Below are positions 25,510 to 34,266 of a stretch of DNA of 64,000 nucleotides, piece by piece. Position 1 is the first letter of the stretch, and each line of letters opens with the position of its first letter. Below the pieces are notes generated by a model. It did not search any database. It was not told the DNA's origin and saw only the letters and a list, made by a program, of their open reading frames with translations. A program made the position numbers and the translations under genes. Origin of the DNA: Hanamia caeni (GTDB lineage Bacteria; Bacteroidota; Bacteroidia; Chitinophagales; Chitinophagaceae); NCBI RefSeq assembly GCF_003721595.1, contig NZ_RJJR01000015.1:62001-126000 (forward strand), in the 5' to 3' direction.

Positions 25510-26718
25510 ATGAACATTTTTGTTATCAACTCAGGAAGCAGTTCTATAAAATACCAGCTTATCGAAATGCCTTCGGAAAAGGTAGTGTGCAGCGGCATTG
25601 TAGAAAGGATAGGAAAGGAAGGCGCTGCCATTACGCATAAAGTATTCAGGGGCGAAAAGGAAAAAGACAAAAAGCTTGTAATGCAAATATCAGATCATGA
25701 GGAGGGCTTAAAAGAAGTGGTTGACCTGTTAACCGATGATCAAATTGGTGTGATAAAAGATCCTTCAGAAATCAATGTAGTTGGGCATCGTGTGGTGCAT
25801 GGGGGAGAAAGCTTTGCTGCCACTACTTTTATTACAAATGAAGTAAAAGAAGAAATCAAAAAATTATTTCCGCTGGCATCACTTCATAATCCTCCTAATT
25901 ATCTGGGAATAGAAGTGGCCGAAAAATTATTTCCAACTGCTGCGCAAATTGCAGTCTTTGATACAGCCTTCCATCAAACGCTGCCGCCGGAGGCTTATCG
26001 TTACGCTATTCCTTCAAAATTTTATAAAGAAGACAGAATCCGCGTATATGGCTTTCATGGCACCAGCCATAAATATGTAAGTGAAAAAGCCATTGAATAT
26101 CTTCAAAAAGAAAATTCAAAAATTATCACCATTCATCTGGGAAATGGTTGCAGCATGACGGCTGTGAAAGACGGAAAATCGGTTGATACCAGTATGGGTT
26201 TTGGCCCGATGAACGGTTTGATAATGGGAACACGCGCCGGCGATATTGATCAATCTGTAATTTTTTATCTTGTTAATCAATTAGGATATGAGGCGGAAGA
26301 TGTGAAAAATATGCTCAACTATAATAGCGGAATGATTGGGCTGACGGGCATGAACGATATGCGCGATATCATCGCAAAAATTGAAAGCAGCGATAAAGAG
26401 GCAATATTGGCTTATAACATGTATGCCTATAGAATCCGGAAATATATTGGAGCTTACACAGCGGTGCTGAATGGTTTGGATGCGATTGTGTATACCGGTG
26501 GGGTAGGAGAAAATGATAGCAGGATGCGCGAGCTTTCTGCGTCTGATCTTGAATATCTCGGCATCCATCTGGATCCGTATAAAAACAATCTGCGTTCAAA
26601 AGCAATTCGTGAAATCAATACCGAAAGATCGCCGGTAAAAATTTTGGTGATCCCGACTAATGAAGAATTAGAAATTGCATCGCAGTGTTTTAGTTTGATG
26701 GAGAAAGGGAAAAGCTGA
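25510..26718 (+). CDS. ackA: acetate kinase
   Basis: 402 residues, family length. Signatures: INSGSSSIKYQ at the start, VGHRVVHGG near 96, FDTAFHQTLP, HLGNGCSMTAVKDG and YTGGVGEND. It converts acetyl phosphate and ADP to acetate and ATP. Second gene of the pta-ackA operon. The last residues (LMEKGKS) are encoded by DNA that merges into an AAGGC-word repeat starting at the stop codon. Confidence 0.98.
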   Translation: MNIFVINSGSSSIKYQLIEMPSEKVVCSGIVERIGKEGAAITHKVFRGEKEKDKKLVMQISDHEEGLKEVVDLLTDDQIGVIKDPSEINVVGHRVVHGGESFAATTFITNEVKEEIKKLFPLASLHNPPNYLGIEVAEKLFPTAAQIAVFDTAFHQTLPPEAYRYAIPSKFYKEDRIRVYGFHGTSHKYVSEKAIEYLQKENSKIITIHLGNGCSMTAVKDGKSVDTSMGFGPMNGLIMGTRAGDIDQSVIFYLVNQLGYEAEDVKNMLNYNSGMIGLTGMNDMRDIIAKIESSDKEAILAYNMYAYRIRKYIGAYTAVLNGLDAIVYTGGVGENDSRMRELSASDLEYLGIHLDPYKNNLRSKAIREINTERSPVKILVIPTNEELEIASQCFSLMEKGKS

Positions 26719-26768
26719 AAGGCAGAAGGCAAAAGGCGTAAGGCGTAAGGCAAAAGGCAAGAGGCAGG
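26711..26768. repeat. AAGGC-word low-complexity repeat at the ackA stop codon
   Basis: The stop codon of ackA lies inside a run of purine-rich words: AAGGCAGAAGGCAAAAGGCG, then TAAGGCGTAAGGCAAAAGGC and AAGAGGCAGG. Related words occur at 29375-29415, 34191-34228 and 47554-47594, two of these inside coding sequences. Confidence 0.85.
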
Positions 26769-26822
26769 GTGCTTTTCCAGTAAACGAAGAAATAGTTCAA
26801 ATTTTTATTTTAGTCCGCAGGA

Positions 26823-27206
26823 TTATAAAACCAACTGTTCAAACAATTTATTCAAAGTTTTTTCTGCATCGTCGCAAAATCCGGGATGGACTTTTGAAGT
26901 TTGAATAATAGTGCTTCTTGTTGCCGTAAGCCAGCGAAATCTTTCGGCAATCGGAAGCTTTGCGATTGGTCCGGAACCCGCATCTCCATTACTTATCAGC
27001 TCAAAAGTTTTTAAATATTCTTCCAAAATATTGATGTCGATCTGGTCACAAAAATGAGCGATTCTTTTTTTGTTGAGGTGATATTTTGCTCTCAGAAATT
27101 TTTGTTTGGGGCAATACAAAATGACGCCCACATTCAGGAATTCTTCACGCTCAACACGTGGCACAATTCTTATAACCGCATATTCAAATAATAGATTCTC
27201 TTGCAT
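26823..27206 (-). CDS. DUF3037 protein, partner of the HipA-like kinase
   Basis: 127 residues with the DUF3037 start: YAVIRIVPRVEREEFLNVGV then ILYCPKQKFLRAKY. Proteins of this family are encoded beside HipA-like kinases. Here it overlaps the 3' end of the kinase gene by 23 bp and is translated after it. No membrane segment. Its biochemical role is not established; a regulatory or antitoxin-like role is inference from the pairing. Confidence 0.85.
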   Translation of the reverse strand: MQENLLFEYAVIRIVPRVEREEFLNVGVILYCPKQKFLRAKYHLNKKRIAHFCDQIDINILEEYLKTFELISNGDAGSGPIAKLPIAERFRWLTATRSTIIQTSKVHPGFCDDAEKTLNKLFEQLVL

Positions 27207-27981
27207 GCTTTGCTTCGTTTACAAAAGTTTCTGAATGTGCGATCCTGATTGATAAAAAATCAATATAGGCCTGGCGGTGTTTTTCTATCGATTCAAAAGT
27301 TGTTTCATCTTTTAACCATTCCTCCGGAATTGCAGCAACAATATTTTCAATAATCTCTTTTGAAAGAGCTCTTTTAAATTCACTATTGACCAAATCCAGC
27401 TCAGAAGCCTGTGGCAGCAACACATGATCTTTCACCAGCACAAAAGGTTTTTCCGCCTGTGCTTTCCAATTGTTCCAGGAATGATGAAAATAAAGCGAAG
27501 CGCCAAAATCTATCAGCCACAATTCTTTATACCAGATAAGCATGTTGGTGTTTTTCGGCGTGCGGTCCACGTTGGTAAGAAGGCAATCAATCCATACAAT
27601 TTGAGAAGCCAGTTTGGGATCAATTGTTGAAACTGCCGGATCGTAAGTGATGGAACCTGACAAATAATGAAGCCCCAAATTAAGTCCTATACTTGCTTTC
27701 AGCAAATCCTGGATTTCTTCATCGGGCTCTGTGCGCCCAAATGCCGGATCTAAACTGGCAAAAACAATTTCCGGAACTTTCAATCCTAACGCCCGCGCTA
27801 TTTCGGCGCCAATGAATTCGGCAACCAATGCTTTTTTCCCTTGCCCTGCGCCACTGAACTTTATCACATACAGAAACTCATCATCGGCTTCTGCAATTGC
27901 AGGCAGGGAGCCGCCTTCGCGCAACGGCGTTATGTACCGTATTACGTTCACGGTTCTTATCTCAGGAATATATTGTTCCAT
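27184..27981 (-). CDS. HipA-like kinase family protein
   Basis: 265 residues from ATG 27981; an upstream in-frame TTG at 27996 is less likely. Kinase features: the ATP-strand region EFLYVIKFSGAGQGKKALVA (Lys), the catalytic loop LTNVDRTPKNTNMLI with Asp and Asn, and the metal-binding IDFGAS (DFG-like). It is shorter than HipA toxins (about 440) and lacks their N-terminal subdomain, as in the HipA-like group found with DUF3037. It may phosphorylate a protein or other target; a persistence or toxin role is not shown. Confidence 0.88.
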   Translation of the reverse strand: MEQYIPEIRTVNVIRYITPLREGGSLPAIAEADDEFLYVIKFSGAGQGKKALVAEFIGAEIARALGLKVPEIVFASLDPAFGRTEPDEEIQDLLKASIGLNLGLHYLSGSITYDPAVSTIDPKLASQIVWIDCLLTNVDRTPKNTNMLIWYKELWLIDFGASLYFHHSWNNWKAQAEKPFVLVKDHVLLPQASELDLVNSEFKRALSKEIIENIVAAIPEEWLKDETTFESIEKHRQAYIDFLSIRIAHSETFVNEAKHARESII

Positions 27982-28305
27982 ATAATGAGTGCACAATTTA
28001 CATTAAGACAGTAAACAAAGAAAAAAGGAAATATTTTATTCCGGCTTTTCCTGATTTCATTTGATTCGGACCAGCAAAAAGTTTCAGTGAATTTAATTCC
28101 AGGAATCTTTAGCCGTTCTACAGCAATCAAATAAACTGCGAATCAGTATAAGAAGTAGAAAACAAAAATATTAAATATTTGCTGTTTCACTGTGGCTATA
28201 GTTCATTGTGAATGCAGGTTGCAAACAATTTAAGGGTTGTTAGAAAAAATTTTCTAATTTTTAAATAGAATCCCGGAAAAACAAGATTTGTTGTTTGAAA
28301 ACCTC
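27982..28305. other. 324-bp gap between the HipA-like kinase and TonB-like genes
   Basis: It holds the kinase promoter region (minus strand). The complement of 28010-28020 is CTTTGTTTACT, a copy of the recurrent motif. TTAGAAAA-AA-TTTTCTAA at 28240-28257 is an AT-only palindrome just past the TonB-like gene and could be a weak terminator. No gene seen. Confidence 0.45.
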
Positions 28306-29187
28306 TTAATTCTTCAACACAAAATTAAAAAGTATCGTTCCGCTTTCAATATCATTTTGAGCTGCTGGAAATTTTAATTGCCTGGCTTTTTCGATAGCTA
28401 TACTTCGTAACTGGGAATTGGAAGTGGTAGTTCCTTTCGCAACAACCGCGCCGGTAACGGTTCCTGCGGCATTTACTTTTATATCCACATACACTTTTGC
28501 GTTCTCATTAAAATCGCCCTGCATGTTCGGGAAATGAATCGGACGTCTTCCTGACAAGCCACGAACCACGCTGAACCCGCTTTTTCCGCCGGGAGAATTT
28601 CCATAAGCATCAGGGCTTCCGTCAGGACTTCCTGCGTCGCCGTTGCCAGGTTTATACCCCTGGTTTCTATAACCGTTATCTTCTGTCGCGCCGTTGCCAC
28701 CTGTTCCTGTTCCTCCTTTGTATAAAGGAATTTTTGGTTTTGGCGGAGCGGGATTTGGATTTACTACCGGTGACGGATGAATATTTTTTGACGCTTTGGT
28801 GGAGCTTTCTTTATTTTCAATTTTTGCTGTTTCATTTTTCTTTTCAGTTTTCACAACGGGCGCAGCCTCTTTATCATCACTTTCATCAGCCGGGATATTT
28901 TGCGAAGGCTCTTCATTCACTTTTCTTGCTGATTGATGAGAGGCTACACTTTGATTATCCGGCGCACGGTCGCCTTTTACCAGGGGCTGCACATCGCCCA
29001 TGCCTTCCACTTCATTGCCAAGATTTACATCAATGAGATCCATAACAACCGGGGTAGGCGGAACCTGCATTTGCCACGTATAAAAAATGGCGAATATTAA
29101 AAATATGCCGCAAACAATCGCGGTGTACATTAATGCTTTCCGGTTTTTTTCGCCTTCAAAAGAATGATTAATAAATGCTGAATCCAA
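28306..29187 (-). CDS. TonB-family energy-transducer-like protein
   Basis: 293 residues. One membrane anchor at about 20-38 (LMYTAIVCGIFLIFAIFYTW) follows a short cytosolic start. A long Pro/Lys/Ser/Gly-rich linker (about 60-210) spans the periplasm, and a C-terminal TonB-like fold (about 215-293) reads NENAKVYVDIKVNAAGTVTG, IAIEKARQLKFP and GTILFNFVLK. It should couple inner-membrane energy to outer-membrane receptors, or act as a related adventurous-motility-type protein. No ExbB/ExbD genes are in the window; the outer-membrane receptor at 41864 is a possible but unproven partner. Confidence 0.82.
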   Translation of the reverse strand: MDSAFINHSFEGEKNRKALMYTAIVCGIFLIFAIFYTWQMQVPPTPVVMDLIDVNLGNEVEGMGDVQPLVKGDRAPDNQSVASHQSARKVNEEPSQNIPADESDDKEAAPVVKTEKKNETAKIENKESSTKASKNIHPSPVVNPNPAPPKPKIPLYKGGTGTGGNGATEDNGYRNQGYKPGNGDAGSPDGSPDAYGNSPGGKSGFSVVRGLSGRRPIHFPNMQGDFNENAKVYVDIKVNAAGTVTGAVVAKGTTTSNSQLRSIAIEKARQLKFPAAQNDIESGTILFNFVLKN

Positions 29188-29266
29188 GGCTTTAATTTTT
29201 TATCAGTTCAAATTTAATGAATGCATAAAAATATACATGACTGAAAATGTTAAAAGAAAAAGTAAA

Positions 29267-29971
29267 TTATGACTTAGTATAATTTCTCTCTCCAAACAGC
29301 AAGCTTCCGATTCTTACCATGTTGCTTCCTTCTTCAATCGCGATTTTATAATCGGCGCTCATGCCCATACTTAAAATGCTGAAGGCCGAAGGCTGAAAGC
29401 TTAAAGCCGATGAAAACTTGTCAAATAAAAATTTCATTGAGTGGAATTCGTGTCTTACTATTTTTTCATCATCTGTAAATGAAGCCATTCCCATCAAGCC
29501 TTTTATAGAAATATTTTTAAATGATTTTTCTTCATTCGTGTTGTTTGCGAGATTGAGTGCCTGGATTATCTGCTCCAATTCGTTTTCATCTAATCCAAAT
29601 TTAGTCTCTTCTTTAGCAATATGAACCTGCAATAAGCAATCAATGATTCTTTCATTTTTTTTGGCTTCTTTGTTAATTTCTTTCAGCAGCTTTTCACTAT
29701 CAACGCTATGAATTAGATGAACAAACGGCGCGATTAATTTTACTTTATTGCTTTGTAAATGACCGATAAAATGCCAGTGAATATCTTTCGGAAGCTGATG
29801 ATATTTTTCTGCCAATTCCTGAACATAATTTTCGCCAAAATCTTTTTGTCCGAGGTTATATAATTCTAAAATTTCAGCAACTGATTTGGTTTTTGAAACA
29901 GCAACAAGCGTTACATTTTTTTCTTTTAGTTCGTTTGAAATTTGGTGGTATAATTCTGAATGTACAGGCAA
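29267..29971 (-). CDS. YggS-family PLP homeostasis protein with a repeat-derived insert
   Basis: 234 residues. The PLP-binding Lys lies in VAVSKTKSVAEI, and GENYVQELAEKY, WHFIGHLQSNK, IDCLLQVHIAKEETKFG, LMGMASFTDD and LSMGMSADYKIAIEEGSNMVRIGSLLFG are all family signatures. The family binds pyridoxal phosphate and keeps its level steady; no catalytic activity is needed. The only usable start is TTG at 29971. Residues about 185-199 (SALSFQPSAFSI) are an extra loop before the LSMGMS motif, encoded by GCTGAAAGC-type repeat DNA. The upstream DNA is a 132-bp tandem duplication. Confidence 0.93.
   Translation of the reverse strand: MPVHSELYHQISNELKEKNVTLVAVSKTKSVAEILELYNLGQKDFGENYVQELAEKYHQLPKDIHWHFIGHLQSNKVKLIAPFVHLIHSVDSEKLLKEINKEAKKNERIIDCLLQVHIAKEETKFGLDENELEQIIQALNLANNTNEEKSFKNISIKGLMGMASFTDDEKIVRHEFHSMKFLFDKFSSALSFQPSAFSILSMGMSADYKIAIEEGSNMVRIGSLLFGERNYTKS
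29375..29415. repeat. GGC-word repeat inside the YggS-family gene
   Basis: AATGCTGAAGGCCGAAGGCT is followed by GAAAGCTTAAAGCC within the coding sequence and in frame. These are the same kinds of word as in the intergenic repeats after ackA and dxr. Confidence 0.75.
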
Positions 29972-30245
29972 GTTTATTATTTGATTATTGAATTATTTGA
30001 TTATTAAATTATTAAGGCGCCGCCGATTCTTGCATTCATTAGCACATCAGCTAATCAGCTAATTTTCTCATTTTCCCATTTTCAAATTTTCACATTCACT
30101 TGAGTTTATTATTTGATTATTGAATTATTTGATTATTAAATTATTAAGGCGCCGCCGATTCTTGCATTCATTAGCACATCAGCTAATCAGCAAATCAGCT
30201 AATTTTCTCATTTTCAAATTTTCAAATTTTCACATTCACTTGAGT
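29971..30245. repeat. tandem duplication of a 132-bp intergenic unit
   Basis: AGTTTATTATTTGATTATTG at 29971 recurs at 30103, and the two copies stay nearly identical through AAGGCGCCGCCGATTCTTGC, the AGCTAATCAGCTAAT words and CACATTCACTTGAGT. Copy two has an extra 8 bases (CAGCAAAT) and one small substitution block. The second copy ends in the last codons of the acyl-CoA dehydrogenase gene, so the duplicated unit includes that gene's stop; the first copy ends at the TTG start of the YggS-family gene. Confidence 0.93.
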
Positions 30246-31390
30246 ATCCCCCTGCTGATCACAATTCTTTGCATTTCGCTTGTGCCTTCATAAATCTGTG
30301 TAATCTTGGCATCGCGCATCATTCTTTCTACATGATATTCTTTTACATAACCATAGCCACCGTGGATTTGTACCGCTTCTGTGGTAACCCACATGGCAGT
30401 TTCACTCGCATATACTTTTGCCATCGCTGCGCTTTCAGTATAATCCTGGCCATTATCTTTTTGCCATGCAGCCTTTAAACAAAGTAATCTTGCGGCGTTA
30501 ATTCTTGTTGCCATATCGGCAATTTTAAATTGAATAATCTGGTGGTTTTTTATTTCTGTACCAAAAGCTTTTCTTTCTTTTGAATAGGCAATTGCTCTTT
30601 CCATTGCGCCGGAAGCCAGTCCAAGCGCCTGTGACGCAATTCCGATACGGCCACCGGAAAGTGTTTGCATTGCGAATTTAAAGCCAAACCCATCCGCGCC
30701 AATCCTGTTTTCCTTTGGCACTTTTACATCGGTGAACGAAATGCTGTGTGTATCACTTCCGCGTATGCCCAGCTTATTTTCTTTGGCGCCCACTTTTACG
30801 CCCGGCCACGCTTTTTCTACAATAAATGTGTTGATTCCATGGCTTCCTTTTTCAGGATGAGTTTGCGCCATCACTAAATAAACTGAAGCCGTATTTCCAT
30901 TGGTTATCCAGTTTTTTACTCCATTAATTACATAATGATCTCCTTTATCTTCCGCAGTAGTTCTTTGGGAAGTGGCGTCGCTGCCGGCTTCGGGCTCGCT
31001 TAATAAAAAAGCGCCGATGTATAATTCGCCATCTTTTTTCCCCTGCGCAAGTGGCACGAGGTACTTTTTCTTTTGTTCTTCGTTGCCAAAAGCTTCCAGG
31101 CCATAGCAAACCAAACTGTTGTTAACGCTCATACAAACGCTGGTGCTGGCATCTATCTTACTGATTTCTTCCATTGCCAAAACATAGCTGATCATATCAA
31201 GTCCTGCGCCTCCGTCGTTTTCAGGCACCATCATTCCTAAAAAACCGAGATCCGCAAGCTTCATCACCTGGTCGTAAGGAAATTTTTGATGCTCATCCCG
31301 TTCGATAACTCCAGGCAAACATTCATTAACTGCAAAATCACGCGCAGCCTGTTGAATCATTACATGCTCTTCCGATAACGAAAAATCCAT
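30236..31390 (-). CDS. acyl-CoA dehydrogenase
   Basis: 384 residues, complete. Family marks: the FAD/substrate loop LLSEPEAGSDATSQRT, INGVKNWITNGNTASVY, the QTLSGGRIGIASQALGLA helix, and the C-terminal signature QIHGGYGYVKEYHVERMMRD then IYEGTSEMQRIV, with the usual Glu of YEGTSE as catalytic base. It oxidises short or medium acyl-CoA in beta-oxidation or branched-chain amino acid breakdown. Chain-length preference cannot be told. Its last codons are part of a tandem duplication. Confidence 0.95.
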   Translation of the reverse strand: MDFSLSEEHVMIQQAARDFAVNECLPGVIERDEHQKFPYDQVMKLADLGFLGMMVPENDGGAGLDMISYVLAMEEISKIDASTSVCMSVNNSLVCYGLEAFGNEEQKKKYLVPLAQGKKDGELYIGAFLLSEPEAGSDATSQRTTAEDKGDHYVINGVKNWITNGNTASVYLVMAQTHPEKGSHGINTFIVEKAWPGVKVGAKENKLGIRGSDTHSISFTDVKVPKENRIGADGFGFKFAMQTLSGGRIGIASQALGLASGAMERAIAYSKERKAFGTEIKNHQIIQFKIADMATRINAARLLCLKAAWQKDNGQDYTESAAMAKVYASETAMWVTTEAVQIHGGYGYVKEYHVERMMRDAKITQIYEGTSEMQRIVISRGILK

Positions 31391-31629
31391 AGCTTATTTT
31401 TGAGAGTACAAAAGTACATGGAATTAAATAAGGAAAAGATCATACACCAGGCAATGAAATTTTAATACTGGGTTGCGTATCATACAATTTTGGATTCAGA
31501 ATAAAAAAGAGGCTTATTTATTTGTTTACTACATTAGCGCAGCATGAAAAAGCAGGAATAAGATAAAATTGAAAAAGGAATTATTATTGCAAAAACGGGC
31601 GGTTAATCATTAAACAATTATTAAATAAA

Positions 31630-32961
31630 ATGAAACTCTGGCAAAAAAATACGGATTCGCTAAAGGAAGTCGAAACATTTACGGTGGGAAAAGACCGCGA
31701 GCTGGATTTATTTTTAGCACCGTATGATGTTTTAGGCTCTTTGGCACATATTAAAATGTTGGAAAAGGTTGGCTTGCTAAGCACCGAAGAATTGACTGAA
31801 CTTGAAATTGGTTTGAAAAATATTTATGCCGATATTCTTGCAGAAAAATTTTCATTAGACGAAGATGTAGAAGATATTCATTCACAAATTGAATTTCTTT
31901 TAACGAAAAAATTAGGAGATGCCGGTAAGAAAATACATGCAGCCCGCTCAAGAAATGACCAGGTGATTTTGGATCTGAAACTTTTTTTCAGAAATGAAAT
32001 TGAAAACCTCGTTCATGAGGTAAATGCTTTTTTTGAACTGCTTTTGCAGCAAAGTGAGAAATATAAAAATTATTTATTTCCCGGCTATACGCATTTGCAA
32101 TTGGCTATGCCTAATTCATTTGGTTTGTGGTTTGGCGCCTATGCCGAAAGCCTCGTTGACGATATAATTACCATGCATGCTTCCTGGCAGATAGTGAATA
32201 AAAACCCGCTGGGATCGGCTGCGGGGTTTGGTTCTTCATTTCCTATTGATAGAAAATACACTACTGAATTATTAGGATTTGACGAGTTAAATTATAACGT
32301 GGTGTATGCCCAGATGAGCCGTGGAAAAACCGAGAGAGTGATTGCCCAGGCGCTATCAAATATAGCTTCCACATTGGCACGCATGAGCATGGATGCCTGT
32401 CTGTACCTCAATCAGAATTTCGGATTTATTTCTTTCCCCGATGAACTTACAACCGGCAGCAGTATTATGCCGCATAAAAAAAATCCCGATGTTTTTGAAT
32501 TGATACGCGGGCATTGTAATCGCATACAAGCTCTTCCCAATGAAATTTTGATGATGATGACGAACCTGCCGTCCGGGTATCACCGCGATTTGCAATTATT
32601 AAAAGAACATCTTTTTCCGGCCATTCAAAATCTTAGATCCTGTATTAATATGGCGTCGCTCATGTTTCAACATATCGAAGTGAAAGAAAATATTCTCGAA
32701 GATGAAAAATACAAATACCTTTTTACGGTAGAAGAAATGAACAAGCTGGTTTTGCAGGGAATTCCCCTGCGGGACGCTTATAAAAAGATAGGTGCAGATG
32801 TAGAAGCGGGAAGTTTTACAACTGATCGCAAAATAGCCCACACTCATGAAGGATCCATCGGGAATCTTCAAAATGAAAAAATCCGGAGCATGATGCAAAA
32901 TGTAATCAGCCGTTTTACATTTAAGGAAGTGAATGATGCTTTACAAAAATTAATACAGTAA
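31630..32961 (+). CDS. argH: argininosuccinate lyase
   Basis: 443 residues. It has the fumarase/aspartase superfamily signature GSSIMPHKKNPD with the catalytic Ser, HSQIEFLLTKKLGDAGKKIH, the AARSRNDQVILDLKL stretch and PGYTHLQLAMP. It splits argininosuccinate to arginine and fumarate. No other arginine-synthesis gene lies nearby in the window. dxr follows in the same direction after about 60 bp. Confidence 0.96.
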   Translation: MKLWQKNTDSLKEVETFTVGKDRELDLFLAPYDVLGSLAHIKMLEKVGLLSTEELTELEIGLKNIYADILAEKFSLDEDVEDIHSQIEFLLTKKLGDAGKKIHAARSRNDQVILDLKLFFRNEIENLVHEVNAFFELLLQQSEKYKNYLFPGYTHLQLAMPNSFGLWFGAYAESLVDDIITMHASWQIVNKNPLGSAAGFGSSFPIDRKYTTELLGFDELNYNVVYAQMSRGKTERVIAQALSNIASTLARMSMDACLYLNQNFGFISFPDELTTGSSIMPHKKNPDVFELIRGHCNRIQALPNEILMMMTNLPSGYHRDLQLLKEHLFPAIQNLRSCINMASLMFQHIEVKENILEDEKYKYLFTVEEMNKLVLQGIPLRDAYKKIGADVEAGSFTTDRKIAHTHEGSIGNLQNEKIRSMMQNVISRFTFKEVNDALQKLIQ

Positions 32962-33023
32962 ATTGCCGCCACTAAAATGGGGGTATTTTGGGTTCCCCTT
33001 TCTTATATATTAAAGAAGATGAA

Positions 33024-34190
33024 ATGTCAGAAGCGATAAAGAAAAGGATTGCTGTTTTTGGCTCCACTGGTTCCATTGGCACCCAGGCGTTGGAAGTGAT
33101 TGAAGCGCATCCTGATTTATTCGAAGTTGAAATATTGACCGCTCAAACCAACGATAAGCTACTAATAGAGCAGGCGTTGAAATTCAATCCGAATGCCGTA
33201 GTGATTGCGGATGAATCACGGTATGAAAAAGTAAAACTTGCGCTGGAATCAACGGATGTAAAAGTGTTTGGTGGCGAAAATGCTTTAGACGAGGTAGCTG
33301 ATTTTGATACTTACGATATGATGCTGGCCGCAATTGTAGGATTTGCGGGATTGAAACCAACATTAAGAGCGATAGAAAATGGAAAAGCAATCGCGCTGGC
33401 CAATAAAGAAACACTGGTGGTGGCTGGTGATTTGGTAATGCAATTGGCGGTGGAAAAAAGAGTTCCGATAATACCGGTGGACAGTGAGCACTCAGCGATT
33501 TTTCAATGTCTTGTTGGCGAAACGAGAAACCGGATTGAAAAAATTATTTTAACCGCAAGTGGTGGCCCATTCCTTGGGAAAAAGCCCAATTTTCTGGTAA
33601 ATGTAAAAAGAGACCATGCGCTGCAACATCCTAACTGGAAGATGGGGGCCAAAATTACCATAGACTCTGCAACGCTGATGAACAAAGGGCTTGAAATGAT
33701 TGAAGCTAAATGGCTTTTCAATCTTACGCCCGAACAAATTGAAGTCGTAATCCATCCGCAAAGTATTATTCATAGTATGGTGCAGTTTGAGGATGGAAGC
33801 ATCAAAGCGCAAATGGGGCTGCCTGATATGAAATTGCCAATACAATATGCGCTTGCCTTTCCTCAAAGGGTTGCCAATAATAATCCCCGGCCTAATTTTA
33901 AAAAAATCCCCATCCTGTCTTTTGAGCCGCCGGATGTAAAAACCTTCCGCAATCTCAGCCTCGCAGAAATGGCGCTTGAAAAGGGCGGCAATTTTCCCTG
34001 TATTTTAAACGCAGCCAATGAGATAGCTGTGTGGGCGTTTCTGAACAACCGCATTGGTTTTTTAGATATTACCGCCGTCATAGAAAAAACACTTCAGAAA
34101 ATAAATTATATAGAAAAGCCAAATCTTACGGATTATTTTGAAAGCGATGGCGAGGCGCGTAATTTTGCAGCTTCTTTAATAAGAATGTGA
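33024..34190 (+). CDS. dxr: 1-deoxy-D-xylulose 5-phosphate reductoisomerase
   Basis: 388 residues from ATG 33024; an in-frame TTG at 32988 would add 12 residues with no homologous character. NADPH-binding FGSTGSIGTQALEVI lies at the start, then ALANKETLVVAGDLVM, VDSEHSAIFQCL, LTASGGPFLG, NWKMGAKITIDSATLMNKGL and HPQSIIHSMVQF. The acidic metal residues of VDSEHS and of NKGLEMIEAKW are in place. First committed step of the MEP isoprenoid pathway. Confidence 0.97.
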   Translation: MSEAIKKRIAVFGSTGSIGTQALEVIEAHPDLFEVEILTAQTNDKLLIEQALKFNPNAVVIADESRYEKVKLALESTDVKVFGGENALDEVADFDTYDMMLAAIVGFAGLKPTLRAIENGKAIALANKETLVVAGDLVMQLAVEKRVPIIPVDSEHSAIFQCLVGETRNRIEKIILTASGGPFLGKKPNFLVNVKRDHALQHPNWKMGAKITIDSATLMNKGLEMIEAKWLFNLTPEQIEVVIHPQSIIHSMVQFEDGSIKAQMGLPDMKLPIQYALAFPQRVANNNPRPNFKKIPILSFEPPDVKTFRNLSLAEMALEKGGNFPCILNAANEIAVWAFLNNRIGFLDITAVIEKTLQKINYIEKPNLTDYFESDGEARNFAASLIRM

Positions 34191-34228
34191 GCAAAAGGCT
34201 AAAAGCCAAAAGCTAAAGGCTAAAAAAC
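34191..34228. repeat. AAGGCT/AAAGCC-word repeat after dxr
   Basis: GCAAAAGGCTAAAAGCCAAA then AGCTAAAGGCTAAAAAAC starts at the base after the dxr stop codon. It is the same repeat style as after ackA at 26711. Confidence 0.8.
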
Positions 34229-34266
34229 AAAATCAAACATCATATATCATACATCGTTCATAAAGC

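Noticed and set aside
28240..28257. AT-only palindrome as a strong terminator of the TonB-like gene
   Set aside because: The loop is only two bases and the stem has a single GC pair at each side, so a stable hairpin is unlikely.
32988..33023. Upstream TTG start for dxr
   Set aside because: The 12 added residues have no family match; ATG 33024 gives the normal N-terminus just before the NADPH-binding motif.
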